A stretch of 64,000 bases of DNA from Rhyzopertha dominica (Eukaryota > Arthropoda > Insecta > Coleoptera > Bostrichidae). The stretch is from NCBI GenBank assembly GCA_025024175.1, contig QCXZ01000003.1, positions 57,616,023 through 57,680,022 on the forward strand. Direction: 5' to 3'. The notes beneath the pieces were generated by a model. The model ran no database searches and was not told the DNA's origin. It worked only from the letters and a program-made list of their open reading frames with translations. Each line of letters opens with the position of its first letter. The first letter of the stretch is position 1. Shown here piece after piece: positions 1 to 9,828 of this stretch. Made by a program: the position numbers and the translations under genes.

Positions 1-73
1 GGATTTTGGATTTCTGGAGTGTTCTACGGACCGGATAGACAGTGTTTGGAGAAGTTTTAGAAAATTCTAGTTT

Positions 74-1277
74 ATGCCAGTAACAAGAAGACAATCGGCC
101 AATATGGAAGCACAACTAGAACAGTTAATGCAAATGATGCAGAAAATGCAAGAAAACATGACAGAGCAGATAAAAGCCTGTCAAGAGGACATGAAAACCG
201 GACAAGAAGAAATGAAGACAGAATTCAAAATCGGACAGGAAGAAATTAAGAAGAAAATAATAATGGCTGTGCAAGAACAACTTAAAACCGAAATAGAGGA
301 AATCAGAACAAGCCAAAATAAAATTGAAGAACGGATCGACAGTGTAACAGAAGAGCTTAAAGTTACACAGAATGCAGTCGAAGAGAAAGTGGAGCTTGTC
401 GAAGAAAAAGGTCAACAAAGTAGAGGAAAAACTTTGCAATAAATTCGAAGAAAAAGTTCTACACATGAAAGGAGAATTTGGAAAGGAAATTTTGACAGTA
501 AAAAGAGACCTGGAAAGAATGAAAACCCACGGTATGACGTCTTCGCCAGTTATTGGAAATAACAAAATAAAACCACCGACTTATGATGGTCACACATCAT
601 TTGAGACTTACAAGCTGCAGTTTGAAATGGCAGGAAAGGCAAATAACTGGAGTAATGAAGAAAAGGTTATGGCTTTGGTGGTAGCTCTACGTGGACCGGC
701 TCTTGATTTACTTCGTACGCTGCCCGAAGCAGAGAAGGGTGATTACCAGAAGCTTACTGCAGCACTGGAATTGCATTTTGGAGAACAGCACCTACAACAG
801 CTGTTTCGTACCCAGCTGAAGACCCGTAAACAAAAAGTCGGTGAGACCCTGCAAGACTTCGAAGCGGATGTAAGGAAACTTATGCACCTGGCATATCCGA
901 CAGCCCCAACTGAGCTTGTGGAGGAGCTGGCAACGCGGAGTTTTATCGAAGGTGTAAGAGATGACACTGTGAGGAACGCTTTGCTGCTAGCCACTTACAC
1001 CACTACGAGAGAAGCCCTAGGGAAAGCTTTGGAGATCGAGGCGGCTTACAAGGCTTCAGCTGCCAACTGGGGCCAGTGTAAGGTACGTGGAACACAGGTC
1101 GAAGAGGAGACCGATTCACTGAAAGCAATCATGCGGGAGTTGAAAGAATTCCTAGCTGCGAATAAATCCGCCGGATGTCAGACCTGCTACCGCTGCGGAA
1201 AGACCGGGCACTTCAAGAGAGACTGCAGGGTGTCACTTCCTGCAGCGTCAAGAAGAAGCCAGCAGCAGGAAAACTAA
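74..1277 (+). pseudogene. gag: gag of gypsy copy 1, one frameshift
   Basis: This is the nucleocapsid/capsid precursor of the retroelement, nearly identical to the 400-residue Gag of copy 2. The start at 74 corresponds to 8626. An extra A in an A-run near 410 shifts the frame, so the first reading frame stops at 442 and the rest continues in another frame to the stop at 1275-1277. The N-terminal part is a Glu/Lys/Gln-rich coiled coil. The C-terminus has a CCHC zinc knuckle (CYRCGKTGHFKRDC). Only this one indel inactivates it, so it may be an assembly error. Confidence 0.85.
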
Positions 1278-4200
1278 AAACAGTCGGTGTTACGGGGCGC
1301 ACACCGACTGCCCGAGAAGACAAAGCCCCCAAGATTGTTTCCGTCAACCTGCTACGACACAACAACGTGGATAGCCTCACAATGATGACAACCGTGAATG
1401 GAAAGAAGACGCAAGTGACCGTGGATACTGGAGCTATGGTTTCCATCATAAAGAAGAACATCGCACCGACAGTGAGACCCCTGATGGAGAAGGTTCTTCT
1501 GCGAACAGTGACAGGTGAAACGTCGCCGGCGATAGGTGAAGCTGAGGTTGAAGTGGAACTAGGGCAGCTTCGTATACGTCACAGGGTATTGGTGGCGGAC
1601 ATTGACGACGATTTCATCATGGGGATGGACCTGATAGGGAAGTACGGACTTGCATATGATCCAGAAGAGCGGATTCTGAAAATCGGAAACGAGAGCTTCG
1701 TGCTAGAAACACCTGGAGGCGAAGCAAGGTGCGTGAGGCTATATGCTAGTGAAACCGTCCGAATAAGAGGAAGCAGCGAGCAGATCATCAACGCTGCGAT
1801 GGGGAACGATCTTGGGAGCTGCGTTGGATTAGTAGAACCGACTGAAGACTCACACAAACACTTGTTGGTTGCAAGAACGCTTATCAAGACCTCCCAAGAC
1901 GGTGCCGGTGAGGATTGCAAACATCGCTCCTGTGGGAACGACAATAAGAAAAGGAGATCTTTTGGCAACATGTACTCCCGTAACGAGGATAAACACCTGT
2001 GAGGATATGGAAGACACGCAGAAGACGCCAAGAACGCCGGCACAGCTCAACATCGATTTGAAACATCTTACCAAGGAGGAAGTACGAAGAGCCCGAGAAT
2101 TTCTACGATGCTATCAACATGTGTTTGCCGAACCGGACACACCAATGGGGAGAACAGACATCGTCCAGCACAGGATCAATACCGGAGATGCTCAACCTAT
2201 TCGACAGGCACCTAGGAGACTACCGTTGGCAAGACAAGAACAGGTTGAGAAGATGGTGAAAGAAATGACGGAGCAAGGTGTAATCGAGGAGTCCAACAGT
2301 CCATGGTCTTCACCAGTGGTTCTTGTCACCAAGAAGGATGGATCGCTCCGATTCTGTGTTGACTACCGAAAGCTGAATGACATAACGAAGAAGGACAGTT
2401 ATCCCCTACCCAGAATCGACGACACATTGACCACTCTTTCCGGATCTACATGGTTTTCAACACTGGATTTGAAAAGTGGATACTGGCAGGTTGGGATCCA
2501 TCCAGAAGACAAAGAGAAGACTGCTTTCACCACCAGTTGCGGTCTCTACCAGTTCACGGTAATGCCATTTGGCCTCTGCAACGCTCCGGCTACATTTGAG
2601 AGACTAATGGAACTGGTATTACGTGGACTCACTTGGAAAACCTGCCTGGTCTACCTGGACGACGTTATGGTTATGGGCCGTGATTTTGAAGAGCATTTAA
2701 AGAACCTACAAGAAGTATTCGACCGGTTTAAGAGCAGCCAACCTGAAGCTGAACCCGAAGAAGTGTGCACTTTTCCAGAAGAAAGTGGAATTCCTTGGCC
2801 ATACGGTTTCTGCGGATGGGGATTCAGACCAGTGATGACAAGATCAAGGCAATCCGCGATTGGCCACGTCCTCGGGATAAGCATGAAGTAAGGAGTTTTC
2901 TGGGAATTTGTACGTATTACAGAAGATTTGTGGAAGGGTTCGGCGTAAAATCGCGGCACCATTACACCAACTTACGGAACCGAAGACGACTTTTGCATGG
3001 AGCCACGTTCATGAGGAAGCCTTCAGGGAGTTTGAAGTCAGCCTTGTGCAGTAGTCCAATTTTGGCATACCCCCGAAGGAACACGGAAAGTTTATTCTGG
3101 ATACAGATGCCAGCAAGGTTGGGATTGGAGCTGTACTATCTCAGGTACAGGACGGCGAAGAAAAAGTAATAGAGTATTACAGCAAGGTCCTAACTAAGCC
3201 TGAGAGGAACTACTGCGTCACGAGAAAAGAACTTTTGGGCTATCGTGAAGTCCGTAGACCACTTCCATAAGTACCTGTACGGACGGGAATTCCTCATAAG
3301 GACGGACCATGCAGCATTATCCTGGCTACTACGATTGAAGAACCCGGAGGGACAAAGTCGCGGAGGTGGATGGAGAGACTGCAGCAGTACGACTTCAAAA
3401 TCCAGCATCGTCCAGGCAGGCATCATAACAACGCTGATGCCTTGTCGAGAAGACCGTGTGGAGAATGCAAACACTGCAGGAAGGTGGATGAACGAGAAGG
3501 CACGGTGGATATAAGAGCAGTCACTATCACAACAAAGCGAGGAGTGGACTGCCGAGAAAGTCAGAACGGCTCAGCAGGAAGACAGCGACGTGGGTCCCCT
3601 CCTGAAATGGAAAAGAAAGAAAACAGACAACGACCTGGATGGGAAGAGGTGTCTCCAGAAAGTCCGACCCTAAAAGCGATGTGGTTTCAGTGGGAATCCC
3701 TGCGAGTAGAAAATGGCCTGTTGAAGAGAGGCGTGGGAGAGCGCCGATGGGAGGAATGTTACCATGGCAGTTGGTAGTACCCAAGGAGTATGTACCTAAG
3801 GTTTTGAAGAGGTACATGGAGGATCATCGGGGCGCCCCACCTGGGAGTGAACAAAACCTTGGGCAAAGTTCGTGAGCGTTTCTACTGGGTACACTGGCCG
3901 AGAAGATGTGGGAAAGTGGTGCAGGAAATGCGCTCAACCTGCGGCTGGGCTACCAAAGGACCGACAACACGCCTGAAGGGAAGGATGAAGCAGTACAATG
4001 TTGGAGCACCATTCGAAAGGATTGCGATTGATGTCGCCGGACCATTTCCTACGACCACCAGCCACAACAACAAGAGCATCCTCGTTGGCTATGGACTACT
4101 TCAGCAAGTGGCCAGATAGCCTATGCTATACCCAACCAGGAGGCTTCAACAGTGGCTCAAGTTCTCGTCGATAATTTGGTATGCAGATTTGGAGTGCCAC

Positions 4201-4888
4201 TGGAACTGCATTCTGACCAAGGAAGAAACTTCGAGTCCAGGGTGTTTCAAGAACTCTGTCACTTGCTGGGTATTACTAAAAACCAGAACAACACCGCTTC
4301 ACCCGGCAATCAGATGGAATGGTCGAGCGATTTAACCGGACAATGGAACAGTTTCTCTCCAAGGTTGTGGAGCGACACCAGACGGACTGGGATAAGCATC
4401 TTCCTCTGTTTTTGATGGCATATAGAGCGGCCATCCACGAAGACTACGGGGCAGACACCGGCGAAAGTAGTTCTAGGAAGAGAACTAAGGTTGCCTTGCG
4501 ATTGGTGTTTGGCTCTGCGGGAACATCCAATGAAGAGGGAGCAACTAGTTACGTCGAAAATCTTCGGGGAGTCGCTATTGATAACACACCAGCTGGTGAG
4601 ACAGAGAATGAACATTGCGAGCGATCGCATGAAAGCTCGGTACGATGTCAGAGCCAGATCCCAGGACAGTTCAACGAAGGAGACTTTAGTGTGGCTCTAC
4701 AATCCACAAAGGAAGAAGGGGGCTTTCACCTAAGTTATCGCCATCCTGGGGAAGGACCCACTACCCGTATAGTAAAAGGATTAACGATGTAGTTTATAGA
4801 ATCCAGCGCAGCCCAAGATCGAAGTGAAGGTGGTACACTTGAATCGGTTTAAGTGAGTACCACGGAAATGTTGAGGGACTGGAACTGA
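1175..4888 (+). pseudogene. pol: pol of gypsy copy 1, many frameshifts
   Basis: This is the polyprotein region: protease (DTG near 1426), reverse transcriptase (YLDD near 2652), RNase H and integrase. It matches pol of copy 2 but is broken. The first shift is one extra C near 1894, between protease and RT. The RT core (about 1900-2730) is then open, and from about 2730 onward there is an indel every 50-100 nt through RNase H and integrase to the stop at 4886-4888. Nearly every difference is an inserted or doubled base. I read it as the same gene as 9717-13400, degraded either in the genome or in the assembly. Confidence 0.85.
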
Positions 4889-4920
4889 TCGGGGACGATC
4901 AGTCTTTAAGGGAGGGGTAG

Positions 4921-5328
4921 TGCAACGAGAGTCAGTGCGTATCACGGCCCCGCTCAACGCCTGTAGGCAGCAACCCGACGTCTGCTAGAGTGTTCGAGAT
5001 TAATCGATGCGAAAGGCTCTAGTAAAGTCTAGGAAGGTTCGAAATCGAGAGCCTTTCGCGAATGTGCCAGACACGCAAGTAAGTGGGGAGTCTGCGGATA
5101 TATAAGCGGCCAGAGACGGAAGTGAGGGAGTTAGACAGTCTATGAACGAGCGCGAGTTTTGAAAGTGACGGAAAGTGAGATTTATGTTTGTAAAGTGATA
5201 TAAGTAAACTGTAGTGTTTTTAAAAGTGGTGTATAGTTGAGTAAAGTTTGTTAATTGTTAAAGTAATAGTGAATAGTGCTTGTTAGTGTTTTGAACTGTT
5301 AAATAAAGTGTTTTAAAATCAGAAATCC
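4921..5328 (+). repeat. 3' LTR of gypsy copy 1, cut by the gap
   Basis: It begins TGCAACG after the purine tract GGGAGGGGTAG and matches the 436-bp LTRs of copy 2 with scattered indels. It contains the same TATATAAG and AATAAA. It ends at the run of N about 28 bases before the expected LTR end, so the flanking target duplication cannot be seen. Confidence 0.9.
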
Positions 5329-5428
5329 NNNNNNNNNNNNNNNNNNNNNNNNNNNNNNNNNNNNNNNNNNNNNNNNNNNNNNNNNNNNNNNNNNNNNNNN
5401 NNNNNNNNNNNNNNNNNNNNNNNNNNNN
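5329..5428. other. Assembly gap of 100 N
   Basis: Exactly 100 N, which conventionally marks a gap of unknown length. It falls inside the LTR of a repeated element, a common cause of contig breaks. Confidence 0.97.
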
Positions 5429-7353
5429 TATTTTGATACAAACCCTTTTTTAAGAGCTTCATTAGTGCATGTATACCGGGAGCTTTTATGAAGCTATGTT
5501 GGAAACACTATGACAAGCAGTCTAAATGCCAGGAAAAAAACCGCTGCAAATTGAATCAGTACTTCACATCCAATCGTCAAAATGACATTTACATTTTTAT
5601 TTTTGATACTATACGATTAGTAATCAGATTTTGAGCATTTTCTCTCAAACATTTTTTCTAAGACAAACAGTCCTCGTGATATTAGCAAAAATATATAAAT
5701 TTTAAAATGGTTATTTCCAAATAACTCGAAAATTATTAACAAAAAAATTACAAGAGTGCTTTCTGATCAGAAATTTGATTTTCTATATAATACTAAAATT
5801 TTTAAAAATCGTACGAGCAGGGACCAAAATAGGTTTTTTGAAAATATTTCGAAAATGTCAAAAAAAAATTTGTGAGAAATTTTGTTTCCTATCTGATGGT
5901 TTTTTCATTGTTTGAATATATTAAATATATTCGGAGATATTTAGGAAAAACCGTTTTCTTTAAGTGACGCTTTATTGCTAATATCTTCCTGTTTAGAAGT
6001 AAAAGTTTATAAGAGCGAATAATACTCGCAGTTGTACTACTAATCACATACTAAAACGAAAAAAAATAAAAATTTGCAAAAAGGGTAGTTATTCCCCAAT
6101 TTCGTCCCCTTCCCGATACCCTACTTACCCCACAAACAGGTCGCTTTGGGTAGTTGAGATTTATAGGTTTGGCAAATTTCAAGTTCATATATTAAGTCTT
6201 CGAAAGTTATCGTGTCCACACACAAACCACAGACACACAACACAGACAAGAAATTTTTTTTGCTCAAATTTTGTTTTTTTGCGTTTTCGACCATTTAAAA
6301 ACGAATGAGCAAATAAAAATTTTGAAAATTTTTTATCGCGATACAATACCATTCGTTGGATGTGCGAGTAATTAAACTCATAAACCAGTATTTTTAAACA
6401 AAATCTGACTTTATTGTTTAGTATTTCGGAACGAGAAAAGCTCTCCGGGCTCGTTTTTTCTTTTAGGTACAACCTTAAGTGATATGTCAAATAGAAGGTT
6501 TTTTTTAAATGTTCTTTTTTTAATATTAACTAAGTACACATAAAATTTGTTACGTTTATTAGTTATTATTGTTATTTTACTTTATTATATTAATTATTTA
6601 AAAAATTACGTAATTTTAAAATTATCAAGAACCGTTTGGAAAACTATGTTTGCATATTAATTTTATGTATTATAACAAATCGATTATGTTTATCTAGAGA
6701 ACTGCGAAGAATGCAGAAAACGTAAAATTAGCAAATTTCCGTTATTTGTTGTCTGTTGTTGAATTTTGCCAATATAATTTGTTTGGAATGTTATAACAAC
6801 GCAACACTGATAACGGTGACGAGTAGTGCCAACTTCGTAGACAAAAATTTCTAGAAAAAAAATATACAAAAAATATAAAGAGCAAATTTTTGATCAATCA
6901 TAAAATATAACTAAAAAACTGTAAACAGTCCATAAAACAGTAGCACTCCCTGTCACGCAAATTAATGAATACGTTTTGCGCTAATTTCGCAGAATCCGAA
7001 CACGAATCTTCGAGCTTTGAACTCGAATCTATTAAAAGGAAATTCTAGCTTAGTTTGCTTGCTAATTTAATTAATCCATGCGCGAGTTTGTAGCAACCTC
7101 ATGCATCCGTTAGCACCAGATGACAAAGCTTTTAGTTTGCCAAAGTGATGTAGCAAAAAATTGCGCTGTCGTGCTCATAGCCAATTAGTTTTAACTAGAT
7201 TGGTGTAAGCTTTGTATTAGTTAGTCGAATTTCGCGTGTTGGCAGCTTTTCGGGTAAGATATTTTATTCAGCGAAGGTTTTTTAATTCCACTTTTTTTGT
7301 TTACTTTTGCAAGTGCATCCTTTGTATACGTTTTTTGTTTTCCTAACCTGAAG
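5429..7353. other. AT-rich non-coding DNA, probably repeat-derived
   Basis: No coding region is recognised here. The sequence has long A/T runs and lacks codon structure. A 40-50 bp segment at about 6463-6510 (AGGTACAACCTTAA followed by TGATATGTCAAA) recurs near 48790, so at least part belongs to a dispersed repeat family. The block at 5580-5990, with stacked A/T tracts, has the look of a non-autonomous element but I cannot define its ends. Confidence 0.6.
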
Positions 7354-7756
7354 CAGGGGCGGGTCCACAGGGGTGGGGGGGGGGGGAACAGCGGGAGAGT
7401 TCCCTCCCCAAAAGTTGTAGGTACGTTATACATTTTTTCCAATGAGACACCGAAATCGTAAAAAATCAACAATTGAACATTTAATAATAAAATTATCGAT
7501 AATGTTTTAATATATAAGTTACCGCATTTTTCCATCATAAATAACTCTCTGCGAAGAAAAGGACTTTTGAGTTGCTAATCAATTTCATTTACCCTATAAG
7601 GATTCATTTGAAAATAAGCGTATTTCCACGTATTGATTTGATTCTATGAAATACATGTTGAAATATGTATCTATGGTTTACATTTACACATTTCTTAAAT
7701 AAAGTACAAAATTATGTAGTTCCCCCCCCCTAAAATCCTACTCTGGATCCGCCCTG
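7354..7756. mobile_element. hAT-like MITE with 8-bp target duplication
   Basis: A 403-bp non-autonomous DNA transposon. The left end CAGGGGCGGGTCCA and the reverse complement of the right end CAGGGCGGATCCAG form imperfect terminal inverted repeats, followed inward on both sides by a G-run. The insertion is flanked by the perfect direct repeat ACCTGAAG at 7346-7353 and 7757-7764. An 8-bp duplication and CAG-type termini are typical of the hAT superfamily. There is no transposase inside. Confidence 0.88.
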
Positions 7757-7764
7757 ACCTGAAG

Positions 7765-8094
7765 TGTAGCAGAATGAATAATTAAAGTTGAACGTAGCTT
7801 ATAGTCTTAATGATTTATTTATTAATTATTGGCTTCTCCGAGGATTTAAATGTGTTAAATTTGGAGCAGCACAGAGATCTAATTTTGGACCCCTTATAAT
7901 CTGGATCTTTATAAATGGTTTACCTACTGAACTGGGAATAAAAAATCCACTGGCTATTTGGAATTATAAATCTTCTCCTTTTTTGATACTAGGAATCATT
8001 TTACTTAATTGGATTTAGCATTTAGCAAAAGTAGAATATCTTAATATTGTATGAAAAGTCTCTAATCGATGGTTTATCATCTCAGTGTCAATTA
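7765..8094. other. Spacer between MITE and gypsy copy 2
   Basis: AT-rich DNA. One 76-codon open frame (7788-8018) shows no recognisable motif and is treated as chance. Nothing else is seen. Confidence 0.6.
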
Positions 8095-8098
8095 CTAT

Positions 8099-8534
8099 TG
8101 CAACGGAGAGTCAGTGGTATCACGGCCCGCTCAACGCCTGTAGGCAGGCAACCCGACGTGCTAGAGTGTTCGAGATTAATCGATGCGAAAGGCTCTAGTA
8201 AAGTCTAGGAAGGTTCGAAATCGAGAGCCTTCGCGAATGTGCCAGACACGCCAAGTAAGTGGGGAGTCTGCGGATATATAAGCGGCCAGAGACGGAAGTG
8301 AGGGGGAGTTAGACAGTCTATGAACGAGCGCGAGTTTTGAAAGTGACGGAAAGTGAGATTTATGTGTTATAAAGTGATATAAGTAAACTGTAGTGTTTTT
8401 AAAAGTGGTGTATAGTTGAGTAAAGTTTGTTAATTGTTAAAGTAATAGTGAATAGTGCTTGTTAGTGTTTTGAACTGTTAAATAAAGTGTTTTAAATCAG
8501 AAATCCAGAATTTTCGAACCCGAATTCCGTAACA
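8099..8534 (+). repeat. 5' LTR of gypsy copy 2
   Basis: It begins TGCAACGG and ends CCGTAACA, so the ends are TG..CA. It includes a TATA box (8275-8282) and a polyadenylation signal AATAAA at 8481-8486. An imperfect inverted repeat near 8186-8236 (GCGAAAGGCTCT / AGAGCCTTCGC) could form an 11-bp hairpin upstream of the TATA box. Confidence 0.96.
8275..8282 (+). promoter_or_regulatory. LTR TATA box
   Basis: TATATAAG in a GC-richer context inside the LTR. Transcription of the element should begin roughly 25-35 nt downstream, near 8305-8312 (GTTAGACAG). The same box is present in the other LTRs. Confidence 0.65.
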
Positions 8535-8536
8535 AT

Positions 8537-8553
8537 TGGTGTCAGAAAGCGGG
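8537..8553 (+). other. Primer binding site
   Basis: TGGTGTCAGAAAGCGGG lies 2 nt after the 5' LTR, the standard position for priming minus-strand DNA synthesis by a host tRNA. The first 11 bases begin with TGG, the complement of the universal CCA end. From memory they resemble the complement of a tRNA-Leu 3' end; that tRNA assignment is uncertain. Confidence 0.75.
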
Positions 8554-8625
8554 ATTTTGGATTTCTGGAGTGTTCTACGGAACCGGATAGACAGTGTTTG
8601 GAGAAGTTTTAGAAAATTCTAGTTT

Positions 8626-9828
8626 ATGCCAGTAACAAGAAGACAATCGGCCAATATGGAAGCACAACTAGAACAGTTAATGCAAATGATGCAGAAAATG
8701 CAAGAAAACATGACAGAGCAGATAAAAGCCTGTCAAGAGGACATGAAAACCGGACAAGAAGAAATGAAGACAGAATTCAAAATCGGACAGGAAGAAATTA
8801 AGAAGAAAATAATAATGGCTGTGCAAGAACAACTTAAAACCGAAATAGAGGAAATCAGAACAAGCCAAAATAAAATTGAAGAACGGATCGACAGTGTAAC
8901 AGAAGAGCTTAAAGTTACACAGAATGCAGTCGAAGAGAAAGTGGAGCTTGTCGAAGAAAAGGTCAACAAAGTAGAGGAAAAACTTTGCAATAAATTCGAA
9001 GAAAAAGTTCTACACATGAAAGGAGAATTTGGAAAGGAAATTTTGACAGTAAAAAGAGACCTGGAAAGAATGAAAACCCACGGTATGACGTCTTCGCCAG
9101 TTATTGGAAATAACAAAATAAAACCACCGACTTATGATGGTCACACATCATTTGAGACTTACAAGCTGCAGTTTGAAATGGCAGGAAAGGCAAATAACTG
9201 GAGTAATGAAGAAAAGGTTATGGCTTTGGTGGTAGCTCTACGTGGACCGGCTCTTGATTTACTTCGTACGCTGCCCGAAGCAGAGAAGGGTGATTACCAG
9301 AAGCTTACTGCAGCACTGGAATTGCATTTTGGAGAACAGCACCTACAACAGCTGTTTCGTACCCAGCTGAAGACCCGTAAACAAAAAGTCGGTGAGACCC
9401 TGCAAGACTTCGAAGCGGATGTAAGGAAACTTATGCACCTGGCATATCCGACAGCCCCAACTGAGCTTGTGGAGGAGCTGGCAACGCGGAGTTTTATCGA
9501 AGGTGTAAGAGATGACACTGTGAGGAACGCTTTGCTGCTAGCCACTTACACCACTACGAGAGAAGCCCTAGGGAAAGCTTTGGAGATCGAGGCGGCTTAC
9601 AAGGCTTCAGCTGCCAACTGGGGCCAGTGTAAGGTACGTGGAACACAGGTCGAAGAGGAGACCGATTCACTGAAAGCAATCATGCGGGAGTTGAAAGAAT
9701 TCCTAGCTGCGAATAAATCCGCCGGATGTCAGACCTGCTACCGCTGCGGAAAGACCGGGCACTTCAAGAGAGACTGCAGGGTGTCACTTCCTGCAGCGTC
9801 AAGAAGAAGCCAGCAGCAGGAAAACTAA
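8626..9828 (+). CDS. gag: Gag polyprotein of gypsy copy 2 (400 aa)
   Basis: This is the structural protein that assembles the virus-like particle in the cytoplasm and binds the element's RNA. Residues 1-150 form a Glu/Lys/Gln/Met-rich coiled coil with few prolines. Residues about 165-330 look like the retrotransposon Gag capsid domain (KPPTYDG, then W and alternating hydrophobic and acidic helices). Residues 371-384 are a CCHC zinc knuckle, C-X2-C-X4-H-X4-C. The start is the first ATG after the LTR leader, 92 nt downstream of the LTR. The last 112 nt overlap the pol frame. The frame is intact over its full length. Confidence 0.93.
   Translation: MPVTRRQSANMEAQLEQLMQMMQKMQENMTEQIKACQEDMKTGQEEMKTEFKIGQEEIKKKIIMAVQEQLKTEIEEIRTSQNKIEERIDSVTEELKVTQNAVEEKVELVEEKVNKVEEKLCNKFEEKVLHMKGEFGKEILTVKRDLERMKTHGMTSSPVIGNNKIKPPTYDGHTSFETYKLQFEMAGKANNWSNEEKVMALVVALRGPALDLLRTLPEAEKGDYQKLTAALELHFGEQHLQQLFRTQLKTRKQKVGETLQDFEADVRKLMHLAYPTAPTELVEELATRSFIEGVRDDTVRNALLLATYTTTREALGKALEIEAAYKASAANWGQCKVRGTQVEEETDSLKAIMRELKEFLAANKSAGCQTCYRCGKTGHFKRDCRVSLPAASRRSQQQEN

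Larger units (their letters stand above)
1..5328 (+). mobile_element. Ty3/gypsy LTR retrotransposon, copy 1 (5' truncated by window, 3' cut by gap)
   Basis: This stretch aligns base for base with the intact copy at 8552-13839. The window opens just after where the primer binding site would lie. It carries gag, pol, a polypurine tract (4909-4920) and most of the 3' LTR. Substitutions against copy 2 are very few, but single-base indels break both reading frames. The offset to copy 2 changes by only 1 nt over the first 2.6 kb, then by 39 nt between about 2650 and 4920, always towards extra bases in copy 1. That clustering next to an assembly gap points to consensus errors at a contig end rather than old decay, although a real recent pseudocopy cannot be excluded. 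Confidence 0.93.

Noticed and set aside
6185..6490. 101-codon open frame on the - strand
   Set aside because: Phe/Lys-rich, formed by A/T runs; lies in repeat-like DNA with no family match that I recognise.
8206..8216. GGTTCGAAATC in the LTR as a pol III B box
   Set aside because: It is part of the LTR with no A box upstream; the LTR uses a TATA box.
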